A stretch of DNA of 64,000 bases from Glycine soja (Eukaryota > Streptophyta > Magnoliopsida > Fabales > Fabaceae), in assembly GCF_004193775.1 (NCBI RefSeq), contig NC_041021.1:35227718-35291717 (forward strand), read 5' to 3'. A model generated the notes under the pieces. That model was not told the DNA's origin. It did not search any database and saw nothing but the letters and a program-made list of their open reading frames with translations. The number at the start of each line of letters is the position of its first letter. Positions within the stretch are counted from its first letter, which is position 1. Position numbers and translations under genes: made by a program. This document shows, in pieces, positions 45,901 through 55,659 of this stretch.

Positions 45901-47867
45901 GAGAATGACTTTAAAAGAAAAACTTATATTGAATTGCTGAACACCTCGTTTAATCTTATTTCTTTGTGATCTGGAAAAGAGATGAAAATAAAATTTATTT
46001 GTAAGGCCAAAAACCAATGTGATGTGTTAATGCTCTTGTTTAAAGGTTGGTCTGCATTAGAATTGAAGTATTCACCGGAAAAAAGTTTATACTTTTCTTG
46101 AAAAAATTCTTCCATTATGATTTCATTTTTAAAACCTTCCATTCTACTATAATTTCTATTAGCTATGTAGTTGTCAAGATGAAATTGGCTTTGTAATCAC
46201 ACTCTTTTGCACTTTCAAGGCTTTCCCCTCCTTTCAATATTTGACATGAGCTGCTTTAACCACATCTTAAAACATGCCGCATTGTTTATATATGTGACAA
46301 AGGGATTTCAAGTCTGGACTTGATTTTTCTTGAGGTGTGAGAGATTAGATTTGGACTGGCAGTAAAAGTAATGATTGATTTGATGTTAATTTATTTATTT
46401 TATATTCTCTTTAGTACTATTATAATTTTGCTTGATGTCATGGGTTTTCACTGTTCTATTTGATAGGAAGAGGATATATCTTCGCTACAAAAGAAACAAA
46501 CCATCAAAGACCAAGTTAACATAGAAAGAACTGTGGATAATGAAAGCCTATCAAAAGAGAAGAAATCAGCGGTGCCATCCTCATCTAGTAGTCCTCCAAG
46601 AAACTTACCTGTTCAAATGAAGTCAGAAAACCAAACTAGAGTTACTGGAGATCCTGTTCATGTCAGGAAAACATCTTTTGGTGTCTCACAATCAACTGAT
46701 AAAGAGGCGTCTTCATCTTCAACTTCTGTATCACAAGTAACAATTGGTCCAAAAACAGAAATCCAGAAAGCTTCACCCCCAAGACTAACCGAAAGATCCA
46801 TGGCACAAGTGGCTATGTTGTCAAGGCCATCTAGTGCTCCACTAGTTCCTGGTGGTCCCAGGCCCACTGCTGCTGTTGTCTCCATGGTTCAAACTGCTCC
46901 ACTACTTGCACGCTCTGTGAGTGCAACTGGTCGGTTAGGTCCTGATCCCTCACCTGCTACTCATAGTTATGTTCCCCAGTCCTATAGAAATGCAATAATG
47001 GGGAATCCTGTGGTGTCAACTGCTGCCAGTCTTCCTCATTCCAGCTCCAGTTCAGGAGTAAACCCATCTCCTGGCTATTCACATCCACTCATGGTATCAT
47101 CCCCACTATTTATCTCCCGGAGCTCCGACAAAATGGATTCAAATACTTCCCAGTCTGGTGTTCCCTTTGGTATGATTTCACAGGATGTTTTACAGAACGG
47201 ACCTAATTGGATTGATAGTTCTCAAAGGGAAGCCAGCAGAAGCATGCACTATGAACCTCCTTCCCGACTAAATGATGTTCAAAACCTAGACTTGTTCAGG
47301 CCAATAGATTGTAGATCTTTGGGCAACATACCAAGTGAGTTCCCAGTTTACACATCCAGGCGTCCGAACCAAGGGGCGTTGGTGGATGAGTTCCCACACC
47401 TCGATATCATTAATGACCTGCTTGATGAACCAAGGGACCATGGTATTGGGAAGGCATCCAGGGCAAGTTCTGTCTTCCACTCCCTCAATGATGGACCACA
47501 GTTGCTAAATCGTCAATTCACTTTTCCTAGAGACTTGGGTACCGATGATGATTTGGGATCTTCCACCAGTTCTTGTAGGCTTGAGAGATCACGTAGTTAC
47601 CATGATGCCGGGTTTCAACAAGGGTATAGCACATCTGGTTGGCATTATGATTCACTGCAGGATTATGTTCCTCAGGCCAGTACATTATCATATGGAAATG
47701 GCAAGGTAGATGGGATGATTCCAAACCAATGGCAGGTTGCTGGTTCTGATCTATCTTATCTAGGCATGAGAAACACTGAGAATAGTTACTCGTACTATCA
47801 AGATTACTCAAATATGGCATGTGGTGTCAATGGTTATACTGTATTCAGGCCTTCAAATGGTCCGTAG
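30935..47867 (+). CDS. MUSE13/14-like: TRAF-like MATH-domain protein, MUSE13/MUSE14 family
   Basis: Coding exons: 30935-31109, 31192-31303, 31955-32043, 32163-32231, 32316-32448, 35609-35767, 36309-36657, 42906-43018, 44134-44281, 44951-45423, 45514-45712, 46467-47867. All have GT-AG borders and all phases agree, giving 3420 nt, 1139 residues plus TAG. The start is the first ATG in frame before MAGISGEES. Residues about 66-193 form the MATH domain (YGRYTWKIENFSQITKREL, then SYKWYILIYPQGCDV, HFAQFTIAVVNKD, DWGWKKFMELSKV). A family-specific helical region follows. Residues 409-467 are a charged coiled coil and Lys/Arg-rich tract (QEELIREEEAAWLAE, KKSKKKQAKQKRNNRKGK). The rest is Ser-rich and disordered, ending VFRPSNGP. 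Arabidopsis relatives adapt SCF-CPR1 to NLR immune receptors and help control autophagy through ATG6. The gene looks intact despite large intron insertions. Confidence 0.93.
33947..34358 (+). mobile_element. TRIM-like miniature LTR element
   Basis: Two direct repeats of about 115 bp (33947-34061 and 34245-34358) both start TGTT, share ATCAACTATAGATAT, CCAAAGTAGAGCTTATAAAG and GACCAAATTCA, and end CA. Just after the first repeat is TGGTATTAGAGCC (34065-34077), a good match to the initiator tRNA-Met primer-binding site TGGTATCAGAGCC. Just before the second is a purine-rich tract, GTGTGAGGGGTACA (34231-34244). Only about 180 bp lie between, with no coding capacity. This is the plan of a terminal-repeat retrotransposon in miniature. 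No exact 5-bp target duplication is visible. Confidence 0.78.
34667..34988. repeat. About 162-bp tandem duplication in intron
   Basis: The block from ATCATTTAAACCCATTTGG through 'gttgcaaaaagtgaac(g/t)tacac' occurs twice in a row (34667-34828, 34829-34988), with substitutions and small indels. Confidence 0.85.
35072..35169. repeat. 49-bp tandem duplication in intron
   Basis: Units 35072-35120 and 35121-35169 each read 'gtatttc(a/g)gtatgtttgag' to 'agcaaaatttgtaca', with two or three differences. Confidence 0.9.
36896..38215 (-). pseudogene. Intronic copia: reverse transcriptase and RNase H
   Basis: After the stop at 38216-38218 the RT frame continues (LDIKNAFLHGDLEEDIYMEQ, CKLHRSLYGLKQSPRASF, catalytic YVDDIVI at about 37850). 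A frameshift near 37440 leads to RNase H: GYCDADWAGCPMDRRSTSGY, SWKSKKQTLVARSSAEAEYR, then after another shift at about 37190 YCDNQAALHIASNPVFHERI and HFIREKL. The ORF ends LGAYDLYAPA just before the purine tract and 3' LTR. Catalytic motifs are largely present, but the shifts prevent a full product. Confidence 0.87.
38216..39499 (-). pseudogene. Intronic copia: integrase core and RT start
   Basis: The open frame of 427 codons holds FLTFIDEFSRCTWVYLMKER, with D of the integrase catalytic triad. It is followed by the block that normally contains the second Asp (here KIFRSNNAKRYFS, where the usual RSDN is RSNN) and the Glu region (HTPQQNDMAKRKNRHLLE, where GVAERKNRHL is usual and the Glu is replaced by Lys). 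So two catalytic positions of the integrase are altered. A Ser/Pro-rich linker and the start of RT (LEVPL-type block NGTWELVPLPPSKTTMGCRW) follow. It ends at a TAG in place of the usual Gln of GYTQ. Confidence 0.82.
39454..41012 (-). pseudogene. Intronic copia: gag, zinc knuckle, protease and integrase start
   Basis: Gag starts at ATG 41012 (MASSGPVFSFSGTPT) with the copia gag core LNWKNYPSWSASVELWFLGQ. A one-base shift near 40350 moves the frame in a Gly/Arg-rich stretch. The next frame (40275-39454) carries the knuckle around CKRMGHTQENC, the protease motif WILDSGASNHISG with its catalytic Asp intact, and the GAG-pre-integrase block HDRLGHPSLPKL and DCESCQLGKHVRSSF, up to SDIWGPS. Another shift near 39480 leads into the integrase core. 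Confidence 0.85.
41571..42444 (+). other. Intron remainder right of the copia insertion
   Basis: Non-coding intron sequence of the MATH gene. It includes a purine-rich patch at 41815-41900. Nothing recognisable as a gene is visible. Confidence 0.5.
42445..42735. mobile_element. MITE with long inverted repeats in the MATH gene intron
   Basis: The 291 bp element starts TAGGCTTAATTGCATATTTTA and ends with the complement TAAAATGTGCATTCAAACCTA. Further in, TTTTATCACC and TTTTACCATCATGTTTTT on the left match GGTGATAAAA and AAAAACATGATGGTAAAA on the right, so arms reach about 100 bp. There is no coding capacity. The flanks share only a short 'aaatt', so the target duplication is not certain. Confidence 0.72.
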
Positions 47868-48110
47868 AGGGAAAAGATGACAAAGGTTGCCCACAAATTA
47901 GTGGTCATCAACAAATGTAATAATGTATTTGAGGAAATTGTTGGGTCTCTTTAGATTGGAGTGAGGTTGTATCCCCTTGATAGGAAAACATTTTGTAAAG
48001 AGTGTTTCCGATTAATTTGGTTCCAGTTTTTCATAAAGTTATACATGTTCTAGCCTTTTGGGATTATTTCTATGTTCTTATAGTTACTGTTTCATTCATG
48101 TCGGTGTAGT
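47868..48110 (+). other. 3' untranslated region of the MATH-domain gene
   Basis: Sequence after the TAG at 47865-47867. Possible polyadenylation elements are 'aatgtaataatgtatttg' near 47915-47932 and the T-rich 'gttccagtttttcataaag' near 48020-48040. The end is an estimate. Confidence 0.5.
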
Positions 48111-49390
48111 TTTAAAAATGGAGTCTTTTGAGCATATGTTAAAAAAGGAAACATTTTAATGCGTCTAAAACGTTCATAAGATCACTCCAATTTGAAAGGG
48201 ATTGGAAAATTATTCATAATTTAACATTTTTAATGTACCGCATGTTTGGAATCACATTCCTGCAAAAAGAGTATAGCGTGTTAAATGAGAAGTTAAGCAC
48301 GGTTTTAACGTCATTGGATCTTAACCTGAGTGCACGGTTTTCTATCATTGTTATCTACTATTTAAAGTTAAATTTCGATATGCTTAAAGCTATTTTTTAT
48401 TTATTTATTTTAAAACAGTTTTGTTTTTTTTTAAATATTAACACTCGGGTATGAGATTCATTTTTCCTCGAGGCATATTGAATTGGTTATATTAGCATTT
48501 TAGAATAAGTCTGTTAGTATCATTTAAATTCAAATTAATAGTTTTTCGTAGCTAAGGAATTTATTAAATATCTATTAAGGATTTTAAAATATGAAATCGC
48601 ATTAAGATGAATTAGATAGTACGTTATTTTTCAATCACGTTGAGTAGAATAACATTATTTTAGGTTGGTAAATAATATATTGTTATTTATACATTAATGT
48701 TGAGTCATTTTGTAATTATTTCTTTTATCATAATGTTTGAAAAATTTAATTGTATGTTTGGTCAAAAAATAAATTTAATTGCATGTTAATGTCAACCCAC
48801 ACTAAAGCCGCTAGGCCATCCGTCATGACTACACCAAATTATACACATTTTTTGGTAGGATTTGATCACGTTTATATTTTCATACGGAAATGGAATAAAT
48901 CTACTTTAGATAAACTATTATAATCATGCAAGTCATATCATAGTAGCTTGAGGCAACTGCTTGCGTATGCACTTAAGTTTGTTCGGCAGCAAAATACTGT
49001 ATAGTAACATTCTAATTCTGTAGCCAAAAGTTCTTCCCAACTTTTCACATTCTAATTTATTATGCCAATTTGTATAGCAATATTCACAGTAATTGCATTG
49101 ACAAGAAATTTCTCAAACTTGACCATTGCCCTTCCTCCACAAGAGCAAGTATACAATCAAACTTTGTTTGTCAAACAAGGTTACGAATTTGATAGTTCTA
49201 TCCCTATATCAAAATAGATAGTCCGATAATAACCTTCAAATTTCATCTCATGACCAATTCGAATACATATTGTACGCTAAACATTACAAATATCAATACT
49301 TAAATAATCCTAGTATACCCATTAGTCAAAATTCAAAATCGTTCAACAAAATACAAGTGACCAAGTCTCAAATTGGTTATCACCTACCTA
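48111..49390. other. Intergenic, nothing recognised
   Basis: AT-rich sequence between the MATH gene and the peptide-like locus. Short chance frames only (for example 48233-48454). No repeat structure that I could delimit. Confidence 0.55.
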
Positions 49391-49394
49391 CTAA

Positions 49395-49402
49395 TATAAA
49401 TA
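49395..49402 (+). promoter_or_regulatory. TATA box of the peptide-like locus
   Basis: TATAAATA followed after about 30 bases by a plausible start region ('attgagatatcc') and about 90 bases before the hydrophobic coding stretch. The spacing is that of a compact plant gene. Confidence 0.5.
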
Positions 49403-49432
49403 CACCACCAACCCCTATTGAGATATCCTTAG

Positions 49433-49702
49433 CTAAGTGTTTACTTACTTACCCTTTCGGATTTTAGCACCATTAGGGTTCTCAACATTATTTTGGTGCT
49501 CTTTCTTCTTCTTATCATAGTGCATGTGCAACCAAACCTGGGTACTAGGGTTTTGAATATGGAGAATAACCCACTTAGGTTGCAATCTCTTAATAAGAGT
49601 CCTATCCATCCCTCAAGACCTTATGGTTGCACATACATCCTAGGCTTCGGTGGCATGCATTGTCCAGTCAAGGAAATGAATGCCAACAATCGACAACGCT
49701 AA
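49433..49702 (+). pseudogene. Small secreted peptide-like locus (two-Cys C-terminus), no ATG
   Basis: The frame is open from a stop at 49430-49432 to TAA at 49700-49702. It encodes a hydrophobic signal-like segment (NIILVLFLLLIIVHVQPNLG), a polar middle (ENNPLRLQSLNKSPIHPS), and a conserved-looking end RPYGCTYILGFGGMHCPVKEM. The layout (signal, variable pro-region, C-terminal CT.I.G.GG..CP.KEMN motif) recalls short plant secreted peptides of the CTNIP/SCREW kind; this likeness is from memory and uncertain. No ATG lies in the open stretch. Either it was lost, or an upstream exon joins at the AG of 'ggattttag' (49467), or translation starts elsewhere. A copia LTR begins only about 50 bases downstream of the stop. 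Confidence 0.4.
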
Positions 49703-49834
49703 GAAACACTGGCTAGGGTGGTGCTGAAACAATACACTGATGTATGACGCCCCTGTGATAATTTTTTTTTTAAATTGGTGTGTATGTTTTGGACTTGGAA
49801 GGTCAAGTAATCCATCAGTTTTGGAGTTGAAAAG

Positions 49835-50691
49835 TGATGCAATCCTACCCCCAAGGGTATTGGATAAAAGACTCCAAGAGGATTGGGCTCGAGTTGCTAA
49901 AGAAGGCCCTGGGGTTCTCATGAACCTAAGGGTAGATTTTTTGAGCCAATAGGCCAAGGTTGGGTCCACTCTTCTTTGTAAATATTAGAATAGTTTTTTC
50001 TTTCTTTTTGGGCTTGTATTTTGACTATTCTAGTAATATAGGATTTTAGTCTTGTATTTCAGGGCATTTTGAGTAGTCTTTGTAGTAGGGACTTTTTTTG
50101 TATTTTCATGTATTTTGGCATGAGGGTGAGCTTAGCTATTATAGGGGGTGTGTAGCTAAGCTCTAACTTCTCATCTTAAAGAGGCGAACTTAGTTATTAG
50201 AGAGGTGTGTGTAGTTAAGCTCTAGCTTCTCTAGAAATCTTCTCAAGGAAGCTTCTCAAGGAGGTGAGCTTAGTTATTAGAGGGGTGTGTGTAGTTAAGC
50301 TCTAGCTTCTCAAGGAAGCTTCTCAAGGAAGCTACCTAGGCTATAAATAGAAACATGTGTAACACTTGTTGTAACTTTGATGAATGAAAGTCTTATGAGA
50401 CACACTTCAAAGTTCAACTTTTCTCCCTCTTTTATTCCTTCAATTTCGTGCTCCCCCCTTCTCTCTTTCTTTTCCTCCCTTAAAGCATCCTCTTCAAGCT
50501 TCTTATCCAAGACACATTCTTGGTGGTGAAGCTCCTTCTTCCATGGCTTATTCCCTAGTGGATGGTGCCTCCCCTCTCCTCTTCTCATTTTCCTTCCGTT
50601 GCATCTCCATGGTGGAAAATCACCATTGAAGGACCTCATTGAAGCTCAAAGATCCAACCTCCATAGAAGCTCCACAAGCAAGCTTCCATCA
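49835..50691 (+). mobile_element. Gypsy-type solo LTR nested in the copia 5' LTR
   Basis: The block starts TGATGCAATCC and ends GCTTCCATCA, so its ends form a short inverted repeat TGATG/CATCA. The undisturbed 3' LTR of the host copia lacks it: there 'gttgaaaa' runs almost directly into 'caaatattg'. Internally it has repeated 'ttagttattagaggggtgtg' and 'gcttctcaaggaagcttctc' units, a TATA box CTATAAATA (50340-50348) and downstream pyrimidine-rich sequence, as expected of an LTR promoter. I recognise it as a common soybean LTR type. No 5-bp duplication is found at its edges. Confidence 0.7.
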
Positions 50692-50911
50692 CAAATATTG
50701 AATGACTACTAATGAGTGGTAATGACTATTAATGGGTGGTAATGACTACTAATTGGTGGTAATGACTACTAAATGCATTCTTGATGGTAGAATGTCTATA
50801 TATAGCATATGTGTTTGGTTCTTGAGCTCACATCTTTCATTTTCGTCTGATATTGACATGTGTTTTGTTTTGTTGTTTGTAACCTCACATGTTTGATACT
50901 TGAGTCTTACA

Positions 50912-50926
50912 TTTGGTATTAGAGCC
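50912..50926 (+). promoter_or_regulatory. Primer-binding site of the copia element
   Basis: TTTGGTATTAGAGCC directly after the 5' LTR differs at one base from the TGGTATCAGAGCC expected for priming by initiator tRNA-Met. Confidence 0.8.
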
Positions 50927-51539
50927 ACAATTGCCTTTGCCTTGTCCATGTACAATTTTCGGTATTTTTCCAATCTAATTTCGTTGTTGATGTTTAGAGC
51001 CTCATTTGTTAAAAAGAAAATTAGAAATCTTTATTTTGGTTGATTTCCTTGTTTTTTGGATTTTGAATTGTGTAAAACGGTGCCCAAATGAGTGAGAACT
51101 GAACAAGTCTGTATATGGGTCGGATTGACCCGCCAGAGGTTGAAGATGATGAATAATGAATTTTTGTTTGTTTTAAAAAAGGAAAATGGACCGTTTATGT
51201 GTTGGCTGGATCTCGAGTTAGCAACCTGCAACTTATTAGACATTGCACGAGTCACTAGACTGTTTAAGGTTCTTTGATATTTATTTGTTTTCCTGTATCT
51301 TATATATGCTTATACGTTTCTATTCACTTTTGCAATTTGTGCAATTTTGATTTATTTTATGCATGAATATGTTCTGTAAATTTTTTTTTTGTGTGTTTGT
51401 GTGAAATCAAATGCATAATATTATGTTTCAATTATGCAATTGTATATAAGAAATTCATTTATCATTGTATTATATGTTGATCTTGAAGTGCATAATACAA
51501 TTTATTCTCATATGATTAAGTTTTATGTCTAAGTGATCT

Positions 51540-52670
51540 TTATAATTTGGAAAAATTGCAAAATTAGTCTCCCACTTTATCTCCAATTACGGATTTTGTC
51601 CCCCTATAATTTAATTCACAAATTTGGTCCCCCACTTTTATAAAACCCTGCAAAATTGGTTTTGGAAGTTCGATTTGGACGTTGACTGTTAACCTCAGAC
51701 GTTGACTGCCACGTGTCAATGCCACGTGTGACTGCCATGTGTCAATGCCACGTGTCAATGACACGTGTTAGCGTCTGAGTGGTTCCCTGTAAAAGCTTCA
51801 TTTTTTGTAGGTAAAATTGCACTTTTGGTCCCCCAGTTTTACTCCAATTTCAATTTTGGCCCCCCTATAGTTTAATTCACACATTTAGTCCCCTAGTTTT
51901 ATAAATCCCTTTATAAATTGTTCCTGCAAAATTGGTCTTTTGAATGGTTTAGCCATTGGTGCTAGAGACATGGTAGGTCTTGATAAATCTCGCACTTCTT
52001 TTTCATCGCAAGTTTTTCACTCACTTGGAACCCAGAGAAAAATCACTCTTTGTCTCTCTTCCACTTCTAGGGTTGTTCAACTTGGGAAAGTGGTGCATGA
52101 ATCCCAACTTGGGTCTAAAATTTTCAGATCTCTTACTTTAATAGGTTCTGTAATAACCGCCTATTTTTTTCTTTTTTTGCTCCCCCATGCGGTATTATGT
52201 GTATACGACTGCTTAAGTGACCTATGTATGACAATGGTATTTTTTGTTTGAAATTTGAAATACAACTTCTCCAGTAATGAAATTTGGATGAATTTATAAA
52301 GAGATTTATAAAACTGGGGGACCAAATGTGTGAATTAAATTATAAGGGGATCAAAATCGAAATTGGAGTAAAACTGGGGGACCAAAAGTACAATTTTACC
52401 TACAAAAAATGAAGCATTTACAGGGAACCACTCAGACGTTGACATGTGTCATTGACACGTGGCATTGACACATGGCAGTCACACGTGGCATTGACACGTG
52501 GCAGTCAACGTCTGAGGTTAATGGTCAACATCCAAATTGAGGTTCCATGACCAATTTTGTAGGGATTTATAAAAGTGGGGGACCAAATTTGTGAATTAAA
52601 TTATAGGGGGACCAAATCCGAAATTGGAGATAAACTGGAGGACCAAAAATGCAATTTTGCCTTATAATTT
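51540..52670. mobile_element. Long-TIR MULE (51549-52661), perfect 9-bp TSD TTATAATTT
   Basis: The target duplication TTATAATTT is exact at 51540-51548 and 52662-52670. Inverted arms of about 375 bp each (51549-51925 and about 52285-52661) share GGTCCCCC-rich blocks, 'ttatctccaattt', 'aacctcagacgttgactgcc' and a cluster of CACGTG motifs. Each arm contains an inner and an outer version of the same 'aaaattgca...ggtccccc' start, as if built from two nested or duplicated ends. The centre (about 51932-52284) is unrelated to the arms. No transposase is present, so it is non-autonomous. It is inserted between the primer site and gag of the copia element. Confidence 0.92.
51932..52284 (+). other. Unique internal segment of the MULE, possible captured gene piece
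   Basis: It contains a 103-codon open frame (51940-52251): GLAIGARDMVGLDKSRTSFSS, then LSSTSRVVQLGKVVHES, then a hydrophobic segment LIGSVITAYFFLFLLPHAVL. Its base composition and lack of inverted partner set it apart from the arms. Non-autonomous MULEs often carry host gene pieces (Pack-MULEs), but I do not recognise the source. It could equally be old filler. Confidence 0.4.
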
Positions 52671-53199
52671 TGTTTAGTTATGAATTAGCCACAACATCTA
52701 TAATTTGATTAAAATTATATATTAAGTTGTTTAATGATCATATACGAATATAGGCTTAGTATTGTGATTAATTGTACTTTATATAATCAATTTTATCCCA
52801 AAAGAATTTTTATTATACTTGTATAGTTAATTAGTATAAAATCTCACATTATTTTTTATGGTTTACCCACAGGGATCATGAGGTGATGTATAATTTGACA
52901 GTTTCATCATAAAGTAAATATTTGCGATAGAAAATCAAATTATTTTCATGTTGTACCTGTAAAACATGAATTTGAGTATGTAATTTGATTATTCTATCAT
53001 AAATTTTAATGGTATCTTATTGAATTAAAAATTTAGCCCATAGACAATTTTTATGTCACAAGATTGAATTTTCTGGTATGTTTACATTGGTAAAACATAC
53101 AATTAAGTCTAATATGCCTCAAATTTTGACATAAGCCTTTGGTTTTTACAGTTTTTTAAACTGTTAGTTTTTTTTTTTTTATATTCAATGTGATTTTCC

Positions 53200-54235
53200 T
53201 GAACTTAAAAGAGATAACTATAAGACATGGAAGGAGAAAATTCTTCTGTAATTGGGGTGGATGGACATAGATGCTATAAGATAAGACAAACCACCTGTAA
53301 TCACTGATGAAAGTAGCCGAACTACTGTTGTGCTATATGAGCGGTGGGAGCGATCCCACCGAATCAAAGTGATATTCATTAAGACCAAAATCTCGGTTGG
53401 GATACGTGGTTCTGTTGACTAGCATGAAAAGGTTCGAGGCTTGCTTAAGGCTATTGATGACTAGTTCATCACTTCAGATAAGGCTTTAGCAAGCACCCTG
53501 ATCACTCTTCTCTCCGATTCACCAGTGTGAAAGGTGTGAGTGAGTACATAATGCAAATGCGAGATATTTAAGCTTAACTTAAGAAACTGGAGGTTGATAT
53601 GTCTGAGTCCTTCCTTGTGCACTTCATTCTAAGCACTTTTCTGTTGGAATATGGGCCATTTAAAATTTTCCACAAAAGACAAAAGGACAAATGGTCTATC
53701 AATGAATTAATGACCATGTGTGTTTAGGAAGAAGCAAGGCTTGTAATGGAGATATGTGAGAGTGCATTGTTGACAACTGCTTGTGAGAAGAACAAAGCAA
53801 CTAAGTCTCAAGCTAATTAGAAGGGGAATGGTAAAATACCACCTCAAGCTGATATTAAGAAGGTGAAAAAGTGTTTCTTCTGTAAGAAGAAGGGACACAT
53901 AAAAAAGAATTGTCTCAGATTCCAGAAATGGCTTGAGAAGAAAGATAAATCAATCTCATTATTATTTTATGAATCTAATATGGCTAGTGTTAATATTAAC
54001 ACCTGGTGGATTGATTCTGGATCTACAATCCATATTGCAAATTCTTTACAGGGTATGAAAAACCTAAGGAAACCAGTGGGAAGTGAGCAAAACATTTTAT
54101 CAGGCCATAAGATAGGTTCACATGTGGAGGCTATTGAAACTTGCATTTTAACTTTAAGTAGTAGCTTTATTTTGAAATTAGAAAGGACTTTTATGTGCCA
54201 AGTTTTTCTCATAACTTGATTTCTGTTTCCAGACT
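53200..54235 (+). pseudogene. Copia gag and protease, degenerate
   Basis: From about 53205 the reading (with stops near 53250, 53420, 53461 and others) follows a copia gag: CDFPELKRDNYKTWKEKILL, LGWMDIDAI, then KLEVDMSESFLVHFILSTF. The last open part (53863-54219) has an intact zinc knuckle CFFCKKKGHIKKNC and the protease motif WWIDSGSTIHIANSLQGM with its catalytic Asp. The protease region then shifts frame at about 54195. Confidence 0.8.
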
Positions 54236-55140
54236 CGTAACTTTTGGATATTCCTTTAATTTTAAAGATACATCGTTTGAGTTATTTTATAATTTTGAAT
54301 GTGTTGGGAATGCTATCTTGTTTGATGGTCTTTATCTTCTTGGTTTACAAAATGATGCCACTTATAGTTTAATGCATGTTCAAACTGGTATTAAAAGGTG
54401 TAATATTAATGAGAATTCCTCTATGTTATGGCTCTAGAGATTGAAACATACCTCCATTGAGAGGATTAAAAGGTCAGTGAAAGACAAGGTACTTAATACT
54501 CTAGATTTTGTTGACTTTAGGACTTATGTGGAATGCATTGAGGGTAAGCAGACCAACATGTCTAAGAAAGGTGCTAATAGGAGTTTAAGCATATTAGAAA
54601 TAATTCATACTAATATTTGTTGTCCAGATATGGATGCACGTGGTAAAAAATATTTTATCACCTTTATAGATGATTATTCACGATATATGAATATTTATTT
54701 GCTTCATAACAAAAATGAAGCATAGGATGCCTTCAAAGTTTTTAAGGTTGAAGTTGAGAACCAATGTGACAAGTAAATAAAAATAGTGAGATCAAATAGA
54801 GGTGGAGAATATTATGACATATATACTGAGAATGGACAAGTACCTGATCCCTTTTCAAAGTTTCTTCAAGAACATGAGATTGTTGCTTAGTACACTATGC
54901 CTAGTTCTTCAAATCAGAATGGTGTTATAGAATGAAGAAACCAAGCATTATTGGACATGGTATGGAGTATGCTTAGCAACTACAATCTTCCTAAATCCTT
55001 GTGGGATGAAGCACTAAAGACGGTAGTGTATATATTAAACTGTGTTCCAACCAAGGTTGTCCCAAAGACACCTTTTAAGTTGTTTAAATGTTGGAAACCG
55101 AGTTTGAAACATATGCGAGTTTGGGGTTGTCCGTATTAGG
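54236..55140 (+). pseudogene. Copia integrase region, degenerate
   Basis: Recognisable pieces are FITFIDDYSRYMNIYLL (54653-54703, with the first catalytic Asp), RSNRGGEYYD near 54795 (the usual RSD is RSN), NQNGVIE with a stop just after, and [30 protein letters not shown] (from 54951) to HMRVWGCPY. At least six stops or shifts interrupt the domain. Confidence 0.75.
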
Positions 55141-55425
55141 TGAGAATATATTAATGGGTATTTCATTGGATATGCCAAAAGGTCTAAAGGTTATATAGGT
55201 TTTACTTTCCATATCATATTACTAGGATTGTGGAATAAAGAAATGTCAAGTTTCTTGAAAATGACTTGATCAGTGGGAGTGATCAATTGAGGGACTTAGG
55301 TTCTGAAATTGATCATATAGTCTCAACCTTCCACATCAAGTAAAAGATTGGTTGTAATTCATACACCTCAAGTTTAAAGGGATGATGAACAACAAATGAC
55401 TGACATTCCACAACCTATTGCTAAT

Positions 55426-55595
55426 AATCCAGTATATTAAGTTGATCATCAAATTCTTGAAAATGATGAACAACCAACTGAACAACATGATCCATAAGAA
55501 AATGATGAATAATCCAGTATATTAAGTTGATCATCAAATTCTTGAAAATGATGAACAACCAATTGAACAACATGATCCATAAGAAAATGTCGATG
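55426..55595. repeat. 85-bp tandem duplication in copia
   Basis: Two units starting AATCCAGTATATTAAGTTGA (55426 and 55511) are nearly identical. They fall in the linker between integrase and RT. Confidence 0.9.
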
Positions 55596-55659
55596 CAACA
55601 TTAAAGAGATCTCTAGAGTAAGAAAATCAGCTATTCCTAGTGATTATATTATATATTTG

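Noticed and set aside
46658..47820. Several 64-97 codon - strand frames
   Set aside because: They are antisense shadows of the last exon of the MATH gene.
49740..49952. A 70-codon + strand frame ending VLMNLRVDFLSQ
   Set aside because: It straddles the boundary between the copia LTR and the nested solo LTR, so it is unlikely to be one gene; the right half may be a trace of an LTR-encoded tail.
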